The notes under the pieces: model-generated
The model's input: the letters and a program-made list of their open reading frames with translations, nothing else
Databases searched by the model: none
What the model was told of the DNA's origin: nothing
Shown: one piece after another, positions 12,835-23,802 of the stretch
Numbering within the stretch: position 1 is the stretch's first letter
How the letters are laid out: each line of letters begins with the position of its first letter
DNA from: Priapulus caudatus
Taxonomy: Eukaryota; Priapulida; Priapulimorpha; Priapulimorphida; Priapulidae
DNA length: 24,436 bases
Direction: 5' to 3'
Assembly: GCF_000485595.1 (NCBI RefSeq)
Contig: NW_014577528.1
Span: forward strand, 158,392-182,827
Made by a program: the position numbers and the translations under genes

Positions 12835-13421
12835 CACAAACGCACACATATTCAGTTATATATTTATTTATTTATATATTTATGTATATACCAAGTATCA
12901 ATTTACAGATAGAAAGGCTTGGAAATAATTCACTTGACAATTCCCTGCCCCTGGAACGAATACCCATCGCTAATCTTTACCTTTATTAGTAATTTAGTAC
13001 GATTTAAGTCTTGGTGATATCATATGTGGTATATGTAGTAGTAGTTTTTAGGATAGTGGTGTATTGCGAGCACGTCTCCACCCACATCGTCTCTATACCC
13101 TGCAGTTAATTAAGACACCATCTAAAAGATCATCACCCGAAATACAACGCTGTCTTTAAATGCTGCCGATTATGAAAATGTAGGCCCGTGGCAGGCAGTG
13201 GAGCCGATAGCAGTCACGCCGATGTTGCAGTGTAGTACACGGCCGACCCTGTGTCACAATTTGTGTCTCACGTCTTGCCTCTCTCTCTCTTGCGCGTGCG
13301 CAGGTTCCGAGACACGTTTCTGCACCTCAGCGGCGGCTGCCATCCCGGCGAGGTGTTTCGTAGATTCCGTGGAAGAGATCCGTCGCCAGACGCCCTGCTG
13401 AAGACACTTGAGCTCAGCTAG
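3141..13421 (+). CDS. oligopeptidase A-like M3 zinc metallopeptidase (spliced gene)
   Basis: Soluble thimet/OpdA-type metallopeptidase of family M3A, which cleaves short peptides in cytosol or organelles. Exons: 3141-3241 (tentative), 4709-4875, 5787-5926, 6160-6228, 6612-6772, 7043-7147, 7640-7822, 8103-8204, 8435-8575, 8887-8983, 9123-9189, 9383-9466, 9803-9921, 10688-10892, 11380-11455, 12152-12299, 12673-12752, 13304-13421. Exons 2-18 give 686 residues, close to the family's usual 680-700. All junctions are in phase. All introns are GT-AG except intron 10, read as GC-AG. The zinc motif HEFGH is assembled from exons 13 and 14, and the third ligand region is EWDAVE. The C-terminus has the family's G-G-C-H-P and F-R-G-R-[DE]-P-S. 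Odd points are Q and E where relatives have H and G in the F-A-G-G-Y loop. The best match from memory is to plant cytosolic and bacterial OpdA; vertebrate TOP and neurolysin are more distant. Confidence 0.93.
3384..3400. repeat. GTACCCC hairpin in intron 1
   Basis: A perfect inverted repeat, GTACCCC-TAT-GGGGTAC, is flanked by two further GTACCCC copies at about 3362 and 3403. The arms could pair alternately. It may be the edge of an old mobile element; no partner edge was identified. Confidence 0.5.
3505..3600 (+). repeat. imperfect AATGGG-(n)-GTAGGC tandem repeat
   Basis: About five degenerate units containing AATGGGnGTAGGCnA, spaced roughly 11 to 33 bases apart, lie in intron 1. Overlapping open frames on both strands follow from the repeat and are not taken as genes. 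Confidence 0.45.
4118..4452. mobile_element. 335-bp non-autonomous inverted-repeat element with 5-bp target duplication
   Basis: The left end CAGGGGTAGAAATTAAC (4118-4134) and the reverse complement of the right end, CAGGGTGCTAAATTAAC (4436-4452), match at 13 of 17 bases. The direct repeat TAATG flanks both sides (4113-4117 and 4453-4457), as expected for a target-site duplication. The interior has repeated GGAGTC/GACTCC inverted motifs and no coding capacity. The structure is MITE-like; the superfamily is not assigned. It sits in intron 1 of the peptidase gene. Confidence 0.7.
4709..4875 (+). CDS. M3 peptidase exon 2
   Basis: The acceptor is TTTTCCCAG and the donor is CAG|GTATAA. The exon begins with the last base of a split codon, encodes 55 full codons and ends in phase 1. 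It includes TNPL and a helical stretch ([19 protein letters not shown]), the usual start of the family homology. Confidence 0.88.
4943..5250. repeat. dispersed repeat with hairpin head and GTCC track (intron 2)
   Basis: Positions 4948-4976 form a near-perfect hairpin: AGCTCACCTTGAC, a 3-base loop, then its complement with one mismatch. It is followed by GAGCTATTGCCATGG and a GTCC-rich run (about 4988-5020). This arrangement resembles a non-coding repeat commonly met in marine invertebrate genomes; that statement is from memory. The right boundary is uncertain. Confidence 0.5.
5787..5926 (+). CDS. M3 peptidase exon 3
   Basis: The acceptor is ATTTTTCAG and the donor is CTT|GTAAGT. It enters in phase 1 and leaves in phase 0. 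It encodes the helical segment with [20 protein letters not shown], matching the W-x-x-[VL]-x-x-L region of OpdA proteins. Confidence 0.9.
6160..6228 (+). CDS. M3 peptidase exon 4
   Basis: A 69-base phase 0-0 exon with acceptor TTGTGCAG and donor AAG|GTCAGT. It encodes [20 protein letters not shown]; the [KS]xPIYNA[FV]K motif is typical of the family. Confidence 0.9.
6612..6772 (+). CDS. M3 peptidase exon 5
   Basis: The acceptor is CTTTTAG and the donor is CAG|GTGCCG. It enters in phase 0 and leaves in phase 2. It encodes L-S-E-A-Q-x-R-V-V followed by the helix leading to the L-x-x-x-x-x-x-F pattern. Confidence 0.88.
7043..7147 (+). CDS. M3 peptidase exon 6
   Basis: The acceptor is GTTACAG, with donor CAG|GTAGGA. 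Both borders are phase 2. The frame [16 protein letters not shown] aligns without a gap to the NVLDATKKFEKL-type segment of relatives. This picks the acceptor at 7042 over the later AGs, which break the frame. Confidence 0.87.
7640..7822 (+). CDS. M3 peptidase exon 7
   Basis: The acceptor is CTTTAACAG and the donor is AA|GTAAGT, with phase 2 at both ends. It encodes G-P-W-V-V-T-L and Y-L-P-V-M, the strongest N-terminal-half signature of OpdA-like peptidases, then the N-R-x-x-R-E region. Confidence 0.92.
8103..8204 (+). CDS. M3 peptidase exon 8
   Basis: The acceptor is TTTTCGCAG and the donor is AAG|GTAATG, with phase 2 at both ends. It encodes [19 protein letters not shown], equivalent to the A-x-L-L-G-[FY]-x-x-Y-A-x-[VM]-S segment of the family. 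Confidence 0.92.
8435..8575 (+). CDS. M3 peptidase exon 9
   Basis: The acceptor GCGTGAAG|T is weak, but it gives a gap-free alignment from L-K-V-H-S through S-L-Q-E-F-A. The donor is CCA|GTAAGC. The segment L-E-A-W-D-V-P-Y-W matches the W-D-x-x-[FY]-W signature. Phase 2 in, phase 2 out. Confidence 0.88.
8761..8880 (+). repeat. AATA-tailed sequence, possible retroelement 3' end
   Basis: The stretch ends CCGTCTTTAAATAAATAAATA, a form common at 3' ends of non-LTR retroelements. It lies directly before the acceptor at 8886. No 5' boundary or target duplication was identified. Confidence 0.3.
8887..8983 (+). CDS. M3 peptidase exon 10 (GC donor)
   Basis: The acceptor is CGTTTCAG. It encodes [20 protein letters not shown], matching the E-L-x-x-Y-F-x-x-x-x-V-L-x-G-L-F motif, and ends F-G-I-T-V-K. 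The donor is AAG|GCACGT, read as a GC-AG intron. Leaves in phase 0. Confidence 0.88.
9123..9189 (+). CDS. M3 peptidase exon 11
   Basis: A very strong T-rich acceptor (ending TTTTTTTAG) and donor ATG|GTAAGT. It encodes [23 protein letters not shown] and V-W-x-x-x-V-R-F-[FY] are family landmarks. Phase 0 in, phase 1 out. Confidence 0.92.
9383..9466 (+). CDS. M3 peptidase exon 12
   Basis: The acceptor is GTTTTACAG and the donor is GAA|GTGAGC; both borders are phase 1. It encodes [10 protein letters not shown] and A-G-A-W, equivalent to the D-x-Y-x-R-x-x-K-x-x-G-A-W motif that precedes the active site. Confidence 0.92.
9803..9921 (+). CDS. M3 peptidase exon 13 (first half of zinc motif)
   Basis: The acceptor is CCTACCCAG and the donor is GAG|GTAAGT. 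It encodes P-L-A-Y-L-N-C-N and ends E-V-K-T-L-F-H-E. The final H and E are the first zinc ligand and the catalytic glutamate of HEFGH. Leaves in phase 0. Confidence 0.95.
10688..10892 (+). CDS. M3 peptidase exon 14 (second half of zinc motif)
   Basis: The acceptor is CATTCTCAG and the donor is GAG|GTATTT. It begins F-G-H-A-L-Q-H, completing HEFGHxxxH with the previous exon. It continues to [17 protein letters not shown], which carries the third zinc ligand (E of DAVE). Relatives usually have P-S-Q after that E; here it reads C-S-T. Phase 0 in, phase 1 out. Confidence 0.95.
11380..11455 (+). CDS. M3 peptidase exon 15
   Basis: The acceptor is TTTTTCCAG and the donor is CAG|GTGAGC. It encodes [11 protein letters not shown], equivalent to the A-x-x-D-[LI]-E-L segment downstream of the active site. 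Phase 1 in, phase 2 out. Confidence 0.9.
12152..12299 (+). CDS. M3 peptidase exon 16 (substrate loop)
   Basis: The acceptor is TTTCGCTAG and the donor is GAG|GTGCGT. It encodes [20 protein letters not shown], the flexible active-site loop. Family members usually have H where Q stands (caa), and G where E (gaa) and the second A of P-A-A stand. The tyrosines are kept. Phase 2 in, phase 0 out. Confidence 0.93.
12673..12752 (+). CDS. M3 peptidase exon 17
   Basis: The acceptor is TTCATATAG and the donor is AAG|GTGAAT. It encodes [12 protein letters not shown], a well-conserved C-terminal motif. Phase 0 in, phase 2 out. Confidence 0.93.
12771..12849 (+). repeat. CACG/CACA microsatellite in intron 17
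   Basis: An alternating ACGC/ACAC run just after the donor of exon 17. The Ala/His/Thr-rich open frame across it is a by-product. Confidence 0.85.
13304..13421 (+). CDS. M3 peptidase terminal exon 18
   Basis: The acceptor GCGTGCGCAG follows a CTCTCTCTCT tract. It encodes R-F-R-D-T-F-L[12 protein letters not shown], then [12 protein letters not shown], and stops at TAG 13419-13421. This is exactly where OpdA-like proteins end. Confidence 0.95.
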
Positions 13422-13840
13422 GGCACTCCGCTGTGCCGCAGGGCTGCAGACTGTAATGCACTGCACTGTTATTCGTGCTAGGAGGAAAGGAGGGAGGGAA
13501 TGGGAGGCGAGAAGCAAAGAAAGGAGCGAGAGCATGAGAAGGAGAGAGGAGAGAGAGAGAGAGAGAGAGACAGAGAAATTAATGTTCAAATTATGTCAAA
13601 TTCAAGCAATGAAGCAAAATTGTAGATGTTACCGCTACTGCTAAGCAATAGCTATAGTCATGATCTGGTTGCTGAGTTATTCTGCACTAGTTGATACTTG
13701 TCGGTTGTCAGATTCAGAAGTTGACGCTAGAACAGTCCAACCCACTATTTAGTTGATAAAGTTTGTTGTGTGTAAGGTGTTGTTGTCTAACAATAACTAT
13801 ACATTGAGAGTTCCTCGAATAGCGAGAAATTATAGATTTA

Positions 13841-13846
13841 AATAAA
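13841..13846 (+). terminator. polyadenylation signal AATAAA of the peptidase gene
   Basis: A canonical AATAAA lies about 420 bases after the TAG stop, within an A/T-rich tract. It implies a 3' UTR of roughly 440 bases that includes the GA tract at 13548-13570. Confidence 0.55.
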
Positions 13847-14044
13847 GTTATTATTATAATATGAATTTTTATTGCTTTGGTGTTATTGTAACCTTGATTA
13901 TTAGGACGATTATTGCCACAATTTTTTTCAACCATAAATTTCAAACACGTGTCTTAGCTGACAATAGTGGTTGTTTGTGTTTGTGTATTTGTTCATGTAT
14001 TCCCGGCTTCTCATAGGATACTGCAATTATGTGTGTCATTGTCA

Positions 14045-14072
14045 ATATATATATATATATATATATATATAC
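14045..14072. repeat. TA dinucleotide repeat
   Basis: About 14 TA units downstream of the peptidase gene. It is followed by a GC-rich stretch (14088-14140) with GGCGCC and partial inverted repeats of no known identity. Confidence 0.9.
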
Positions 14073-14271
14073 ACCGTTAATTGTAGCTACGCCGGTTGGC
14101 GCCGGTCAGTAATAGCCGGCTCTGGTGTTGGCTGACCAGCACCCAGCTTTAAATAACATCCTTCCGACCGGCACAAAAATGATGGAGTTTGTGTAAAATT
14201 ACCTTCAAAATAGTGAGCAATCTACAAATAATCACAACTGATACACTTAGAATCAATTTAAAAAACAACTA

Positions 14272-14468
14272 CTGTATACGCCATATTTTTTGCGTACAGG
14301 TATTTTCGCGAGTTCAGACTTAACGGACAATTTCGCGAGTGGTTAATTTCGCGGTTGCTAAATTATGAATTATTCGCGTGTTGTTATTTTCGCGTCGGGG
14401 AAGCGTTCGCGAAATTCGCATAAACTTATAACGCATAAACCATCGCGAAATATACAGCTTTGATACAG
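14272..14468. mobile_element. short MITE-like element with TA target sites and CGCGAA motifs
   Basis: The ends CTGTATAC and (reverse complement) CTGTATCA are flanked by TA on both sides (14270-14271 and 14469-14470). The interior of about 197 bp has many TTCGCG/CGCGAA words and no coding capacity. The TA duplication fits Tc1/mariner-type non-autonomous elements. CGCGAA-rich elements are common in invertebrates, from memory. Confidence 0.5.
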
Positions 14469-14606
14469 TATTTGATTCAATTAAGCGACCCACCATGGGC
14501 CCTTCGCCTGGACCCCCGGTCGTGAACCGCTGCGCTCCGTTCGCTCCTCTCACTACGCTCGCAATCACTGATATTAGCTGCCACTAAAATTGTCCTGGCT
14601 ACAACC

Positions 14607-14610
<4 letters not shown>

Positions 14611-14642
<32 letters not shown>

Positions 14643-14720
14643 TAGCAGGACACCCGGCGTTGCCCAGGAAATAAAGCGCTCGGTTGGCGACCACTTGGTT
14701 AAAAAAAATACCCCAAAATA
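14611..14720 (-). mobile_element. SINE-like 3' fragment with TA tail (copy 1)
   Basis: A TA run (14611-14641) adjoins a sequence with ACCCGGCGTTGCCC and then GGTTGGCGACCACTTGGTT. The same order recurs at 19496-19640 with roughly 70% similarity by eye. On the minus strand the TA run would be the 3' tail. Only the tail part of the element is present here. Confidence 0.5.
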
Positions 14721-14721
14721 C

Positions 14722-14763
<42 letters not shown>

Positions 14764-14878
14764 TTATCAATCAATCTATTTATCTATTTTATCCATCTAT
14801 CTATCTATCTATCTATCTATCTATTTATCAATCAATCTATTTATTTATTTATCTATCTATTTATCCATCTATCTAGCC

Positions 14879-14919
<41 letters not shown>

Positions 14920-14920
14920 A
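14722..14920. repeat. CTAT tetranucleotide microsatellite
   Basis: About 200 bases of (CTAT)n with interruptions such as TTTATCAATCAAT, which occurs twice and shows internal duplication. It directly abuts the SINE-like fragment. The Ile/Tyr/Leu/Ser-rich open frames here are repeat translations. Confidence 0.95.
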
Positions 14921-15540
14921 CCTATCGAAAATAGTCTGCACACTGTATCAAGTCAGTGTGAGGTGAATATTGATACGACCATGACATGGTGCATGTATAG
15001 TAACGCAATGTAACGCGTCAGGTGCAACAAGTCGGTGCAAAGTGAATCCCGTTTATTTAATGCTGCTGCAGGGGCCCGTTTATTTAGTGTTGCTGCAGGG
15101 GCGCGTTTATTTAATAGCCGCGTTCCCACGGAGCAATTTGACCCGGGGTAAAAATTTGAAGCGCTCCACGTGCTTAATTTATATTATCAAACAAATCTCA
15201 ATTGGGACAATTATTTCAAAAGCTATTTGCAAAATGGAAGTATACCATGTGAAACAGATATTTGAGCACACGATACCTGGAACCTTCTACAACGGATACG
15301 TCGTGCTTAGTTAATGAAGGCATACGCAGAAGTAACTATATATATACTACACGCATGGTCTCTTTGTACGTTTCTATGGTGACGCGTGCACGGCGTACCT
15401 GGAGAACCAAGTTGATAGCAACTCAAACAAAGATATTGCACCGCACTTAACTTAATAACCAGACTTAGTAAATTCGGCGACGCGCAACGTTAAATACAAA
15501 GCAATATTGTTTGTCGTTGTCATTAGGTAGAGTATATCTG
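14921..15540. other. intergenic stretch without a recognised gene
   Basis: Apart from a short 27-bp tandem repeat, no coding or mobile-element signal was seen. The open frames here lack motifs or splice support. Confidence 0.5.
15048..15118 (+). repeat. 27-bp tandem repeat, about 2.6 copies
   Basis: Two nearly identical 27-base units (CCCGTTTATTTA, then TGCTGCAGGGG) are followed by a partial third. Confidence 0.8.
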
Positions 15541-15543
15541 CGA

Positions 15544-15551
15544 TGACGTCA
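15544..15551 (+). promoter_or_regulatory. CRE TGACGTCA upstream of the secreted-protein gene
   Basis: A perfect CRE palindrome lies about 1.35 kb upstream of the ATG at 16901, in a locally CpG-containing region (15480-15760). It could mark a promoter whose 5' UTR runs through the triplet repeats. This is inference. Confidence 0.25.
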
Positions 15552-15770
15552 GCAGAAGGACGGTTTGGCGTGGGAGGCCGGCCCACGTATCGGCTGTCGC
15601 GCATGCATGCGCGATGCAGTCGTCGGCACGTGTGATGCTGATGGAAATGCCAACGAAGATTGATAAGAAATCGTACTGAATGCGCCACGCGCCATGTGTG
15701 CGTCGTCTCACGATTAGCTCGGCACTACAATTTCCGTCACGAACTTATACGTGTATATCTGCGCAGCAGT

Positions 15771-16269
15771 GACAGCCGTAACAGTAGCAGCAATTACAAC
15801 AACAGCAGCGGCAGCAACAGTAACTGCAGCGGCGGTGGCAGCAGAAGTAACAGTGGCGGCGGTGGCAGCAGCAGTAATAGCGGCGGCGGCATCAGCAACA
15901 GCAACCGCAGCAGCAGCAACAGCGGCGGCATCAGCAACAGCAACAACAGCCAGCAGCAAGAACAGCAGTTGCAGCAACAGCAAGAGCAGCAACCACAACA
16001 ACAACAACAACAACAAACAACGGCAACAAACGCACTAACAACGTTAACAACAACAACAGTAGTAAATGTAACAGAATCAGCAGCAATAACAACGTCCGCG
16101 ACAGCACTACCACAAATAGCATCATCATCATCATCATCATCATTATCATCATCATCATTATCGGCAGTTGTAGCAACAGCAGCAACAACAACAACAACAC
16201 CAACAATAACAGCAGCAGCAGTAGCCACAGCAGTAGCCGTATTATCATCATAATCCTTATCATCAGCTT

Positions 16270-16330
<61 letters not shown>

Positions 16331-16337
16331 CGTCGTG

Positions 16338-16398
<61 letters not shown>

Positions 16399-16440
16399 CG
16401 GTGGTGGTATAGTAGTCGCAGCGGCAGCAGCAGTAGCAGT

Positions 16441-16492
<52 letters not shown>

Positions 16493-16527
16493 GCAGCAGC
16501 AGTAGTAGTAGTAGTCGTAGTAGCAGT

Positions 16528-16559
<32 letters not shown>

Positions 16560-16647
16560 CAGTAGCAGTAGCAGTAGCAGCATTATCATCATCGGCAGCA
16601 GCAGCAGAACCACCGCCACCACTAGCCGCAGCAGGAGCAGTAGTACC

Positions 16648-16724
<77 letters not shown>

Positions 16725-16828
16725 CGACGACAGCAACAACAACAACAACAGTAGCAGCACCACCAGCACTAGCAGCACCAAGAGCAGCAACCGCACAACC
16801 ATCACCAGCAGCAGCAGCAACAGCAGCA
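15771..16828. repeat. compound trinucleotide repeat region (CAG, CAA, TCA, TAG)
   Basis: About 1 kb of mixed triplets: GCA/GCG-type, CAA and TCATCA runs, a pure CAG run at about 16272-16326, a GTA run at about 16338-16396, more CAG/TAG, and an AAC run at about 16648-16722. It stays open in several frames on both strands, giving poly-Leu, poly-Val, poly-Ser and poly-Gln readings. None of these is accepted as a gene. It ends about 70 bases before the ATG of the secreted-protein gene. Confidence 0.9.
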
Positions 16829-16900
16829 ACAGAAATCGCAGAAGGATCGAAACTCACGGCGGCGTTCATCTGCACGTAATCACTGTCGCTCGTGTGCACG

Positions 16901-20909
<4,009 letters not shown>

Positions 20910-21328
20910 GATGAGATGCCGATAACTGTATAGTCGAGAACTTTTAGCGCTTTCGCGTAAGACGAAAGAATTACGCAATTAGTTCATGGATTTTAGATGC
21001 TAGAGATACTAATTAAGATTTTTGAACTTCTTTATATTTAAAAGTTCTGTCTCTGTGTGTCTTTATAAAGGAGAGAAACGGCAGCAGTTTTTTAATCTCG
21101 CGATTGTTTTGCCAAAATACACATAGGCCCCTACGTATATTACGTAATTAAGACTTCTGGTGCCAACGCAATGGAATGTTAAGTTATTCGGATAAAGAAC
21201 CTTTAAAACATTTAAACTTAACATTTGAACGACGAGTTAAAATCTAATGTATAAATATAGTTAAAAGTCCCGTTAGGGTATACAGTAAAAAATAGTACTA
21301 TTAAAAATCATGTCGTAAACGCAACGTT

Positions 21329-21334
21329 AATAAA
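21329..21334 (+). terminator. candidate polyadenylation signal AATAAA
   Basis: An AATAAA lies about 420 bases after the TAG at 20909, in an A/T-rich tract. A second AATAAA occurs near 21440. Either could end the secreted-protein gene before the convergent minus-strand gene. Confidence 0.4.
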
Positions 21335-21550
21335 ATTAATTCACATTTAATTCACATCTATTCGCATATACAAATGGTTTTCTCGTGAAAATATTTTGAT
21401 GTTTGATGATACCTACTTCTTCGTATTTTATCATAGAGCAAATAAACTAGACGGCGAAATCGTCCGTAAAAGTTAGCGACCGCGTGGCTATCACCGGCTA
21501 CCTTTCACCTCACTCAACGCTGCGTGCAACGGAAATCGAGCCTAGATACA

Positions 21551-21738
21551 TTAGAAATATTTGCTCGCTGTCGTGTCTTGCTTGTGGAAATAGTGAATCG
21601 TATCTGCGTCAAAGATGGCGGACTGGTTGAAGTTCAAAGCGTTATTGAGTACAATCCCGAGAGCAGACTGATCGTACCGGTGGCAGCAGTAATTCGCCGT
21701 GTTCTCATTCTTTAGATTACATCCTCCTAGTTTAGCAC
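21551..21738 (-). CDS. DUF1647-like gene, terminal exon
   Basis: The minus-strand acceptor is ACCCACACAG, phase 1 in. It encodes G-C-N-L-K-N-E-N, then [11 protein letters not shown], and ends A-S-K-Y-F with TAA (plus-strand 21551-21553). Confidence 0.82.
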
Positions 21739-22505
21739 CTGTGTGGGTGAAGCGGAGCGAGAGGTCAGCGTGTGTCAGGAAAAGACTCACCATGATCTTA
21801 ATGAAACGCCCACGCATGGCCGAGCCCCCCGTGGATGATGAGTATCAGCGAAGACAACTGTAAAGTGAATGGCTAAGATGACACGCACATAAAAGCTTTG
21901 GTATACCTACCGGGTGGCGATATGCAATCTCTGTGCAGAGCGCACACTAGCCAAGGTAGAAACACCGCGTTGTATGTCCATCGATTGTTGTGCACCAAGA
22001 CAGAACCGCCTTGAATAAAGCAGCAGCAGATGAAGTGGAAGCCAACGTTAAGCAGAATTGTATTTGGAAATATGATAGGGCGTGCGCGTGCGCGTGCGTG
22101 CGCGCGTGCGTGCGTGCGTGCGTGCGTACGTGGATGCATGCCTGTTCTGCTTGCATCTATGACAAATACGACATACGCATATACGCTCTCCTATGACGCT
22201 CCATATACGCTCTCCTATTATAGGAAGATTCTTCCTATAACAAATATTGGCGAGTCAACTTCGTTCCGCTTTACAGCTGAAATTCACTGCTTGCGTTCAT
22301 AATAGCGCTCTTAAACTCCTATGATGCGCACAACACATACAACAATATTTGTCATAGGAAGAATCTTCCTATGACAAATAGTGTCATAGGAGAGCGTATT
22401 TGTCATAGATGCTAGCAGAACAGGCTGGTCTTTACGGTATGCGTACGTGATTGTGGGTGTCTAGGTTATAGCGCATTGTTTTTTGTTTCAACACACGCGC
22501 GCGCG

Positions 22506-22549
<44 letters not shown>

Positions 22550-23418
22550 CGCACACACGCACACACGCACACACGCACACCCGCACACATGCACACATGC
22601 ACGCACACACGCACACACGTACACACACACGCGCGCACGCACACGCACACACACACACACTCGCACGCGCACGCGCGCGATATATATATATATCAAGAGC
22701 TAATAATACCTATTAAGGTATTATTAGCTCTTGATATATATGGGTATATATTCCTACGCTATCGAAGGAGCAATTACGTACCTGCCGGTGACCTCAGCCC
22801 CACAAAATCATCTGCTTTTGCTCGGAAAAAATCGTACATTGCTGGGTGAACAAAACACGCCATCTTCCAGCGGTTGCGCCAAACTGCGATGCCACTGCCC
22901 TCTATGGTGTGTCGGAACAGTGCATCAACGGTAGCCTTGGTTGTGCCCCATTTGAATCGCCATGATGCATCCATCCAGAAAACGTATCCGAACTCCTGCA
23001 GAGCCTCCTGAATGATTTAATGGCGGCACACTAGAAATCACACCCGCGCGGTTTAACAAGAGCAAGCATTGCGTCCTAAGACGCAATTGATGACGATAGC
23101 GAAGGGCGTATCTAAAAAACAAGTGTAACGGATATTGAACAAAAATGTCTGCCACTGATATCGGATACTGACAGTAACACGATACACTGTACTAGCCATC
23201 GATTGCATTGTCAATAGAATAAACACATAAATTTAGTTTCAGTGAAGAAATCCGTACTAGGACATAGAAAATGAGAGACCTATAGGGCTGCACGAGAGAT
23301 TTTCTCTCTGTATGAGCGCGCGCGGCCTACCTGTATAACAGCAGGCTTGAAGGCGTAGTTATGTAGCTCTCGCACGTGGTCCGGGTAGTTCTCGTAGTGA
23401 AAACGCCGATACAGGCAC
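21551..23418 (-). CDS. DUF1647-like uncharacterised protein gene, C-terminal part
   Basis: Exons in transcript order are 23418-23331, 23007-22782, 22009-21911 and 21738-21551. All introns are GT-AG and all phases agree. Together they encode about 198 residues ending at TAA. Landmarks are [11 protein letters not shown], then [33 protein letters not shown], and [15 protein letters not shown]. From memory this order fits the animal DUF1647 type of unknown function, probably glycosyltransferase-related. The W-M-D motif could be an acidic metal or nucleotide-sugar site; that is inference. The N-terminal half is missing and probably lies beyond the right edge. Confidence 0.8.
21911..22009 (-). CDS. 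DUF1647-like gene, third visible exon
   Basis: The minus-strand acceptor is TTTATTCAAG and the donor is CCG|GTAGGT. Both borders are phase 1. It encodes G-S-V-L-V-H-N-N, then [17 protein letters not shown]. Confidence 0.82.
22080..22128. repeat. GCGT microsatellite
   Basis: A run of alternating GCGT/GCGC units just upstream (on the minus strand) of the third visible exon of the DUF1647-like gene. Confidence 0.9.
22140..22425. mobile_element. 286-bp foldback element
   Basis: The outer arms 22140-22170 and 22395-22425 are inverted repeats matching at 30 of 31 bases (starting GCCTGTTCTGCT). The interior repeats CCTATGACAAATA-like words. It also has a perfect 25-base palindrome with a single central base at 22351-22375 and a related one at about 22218-22240. 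No target duplication was seen. It lies in an intron of the minus-strand gene. Confidence 0.65.
22493..22680. repeat. CA/CACG microsatellite
   Basis: About 190 bases of (CA)n with CG interruptions. The Thr/His-rich and Val/Cys-rich open frames here are repeat translations. Confidence 0.95.
22686..22741. repeat. 26-bp perfect palindrome with 4-base loop
   Basis: The arms 22686-22711 and 22716-22741 are perfectly complementary around the loop ATTA. The core is TCAAGAGCTAATAATACCT, with ATAT at the outer ends. It directly follows the CA array. Confidence 0.9.
22782..23007 (-). CDS. DUF1647-like gene, second visible exon
   Basis: The minus-strand acceptor is AATCATTCAG and the donor is GCAG|GTACGT. 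It encodes 75 codons beginning [18 protein letters not shown]. Later come G-S-G-I-A-V-W-R-N and [10 protein letters not shown]. Phase 0 in, phase 1 out. Confidence 0.85.
23331..23418 (-). CDS. DUF1647-like gene, first visible exon
   Basis: The minus-strand acceptor is AACACTGTAG and the donor is CAG|GTAGGC. It starts with the last base of a split codon and then encodes 29 codons, [15 protein letters not shown] through F-K-P-A-V-I-Q. The next upstream exon was not found. Confidence 0.82.
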
Positions 23419-23766
23419 CTACAGTGTTTCTTCATCTAGACCGAGAACGGGAATATAAACGCGATTACTCGTGTAACCTCGTGTATCCTCGTGTAATCTA
23501 GTGTATCCTCGTGTAACCTTGTTTAACGACCTTAAACGACACACACACATACGCGCGGAGATAATGGAAGATGTAAAAATAAAAAGAATTTTTTTAAACA
23601 TTACAAGTGGGGAGATTAAGCCAGTGAGAAAAAAAAGAGAGGGTGTATGTGAGAGGAAGAAGCAGTGGGTGCGATAGAGTGTGAGTAAGAGAAAAAGAGA
23701 GGGAGAAAGAGAGAAAGCGAGAGAGAGAAGGAGCGATAAAAAAGGGATAGTGAGATAGCGAGAGAG

Positions 23767-23802
<36 letters not shown>

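Noticed and set aside
15660-16899. Long open frames on both strands giving poly-Gln, poly-Leu, poly-Val and poly-Ser proteins.
   Set aside because: All are triplet-repeat translations open in several frames at once.
21739-21862. Plus-strand reading with dibasic K-R sites that looked like a neuropeptide precursor.
   Set aside because: It lies over the last intron of the minus-strand gene, has no signal peptide and no matching splice sites.
23469-23528. Telomere-like repeat.
   Set aside because: The 10-bp unit does not match any common animal telomere repeat such as TTAGGG.
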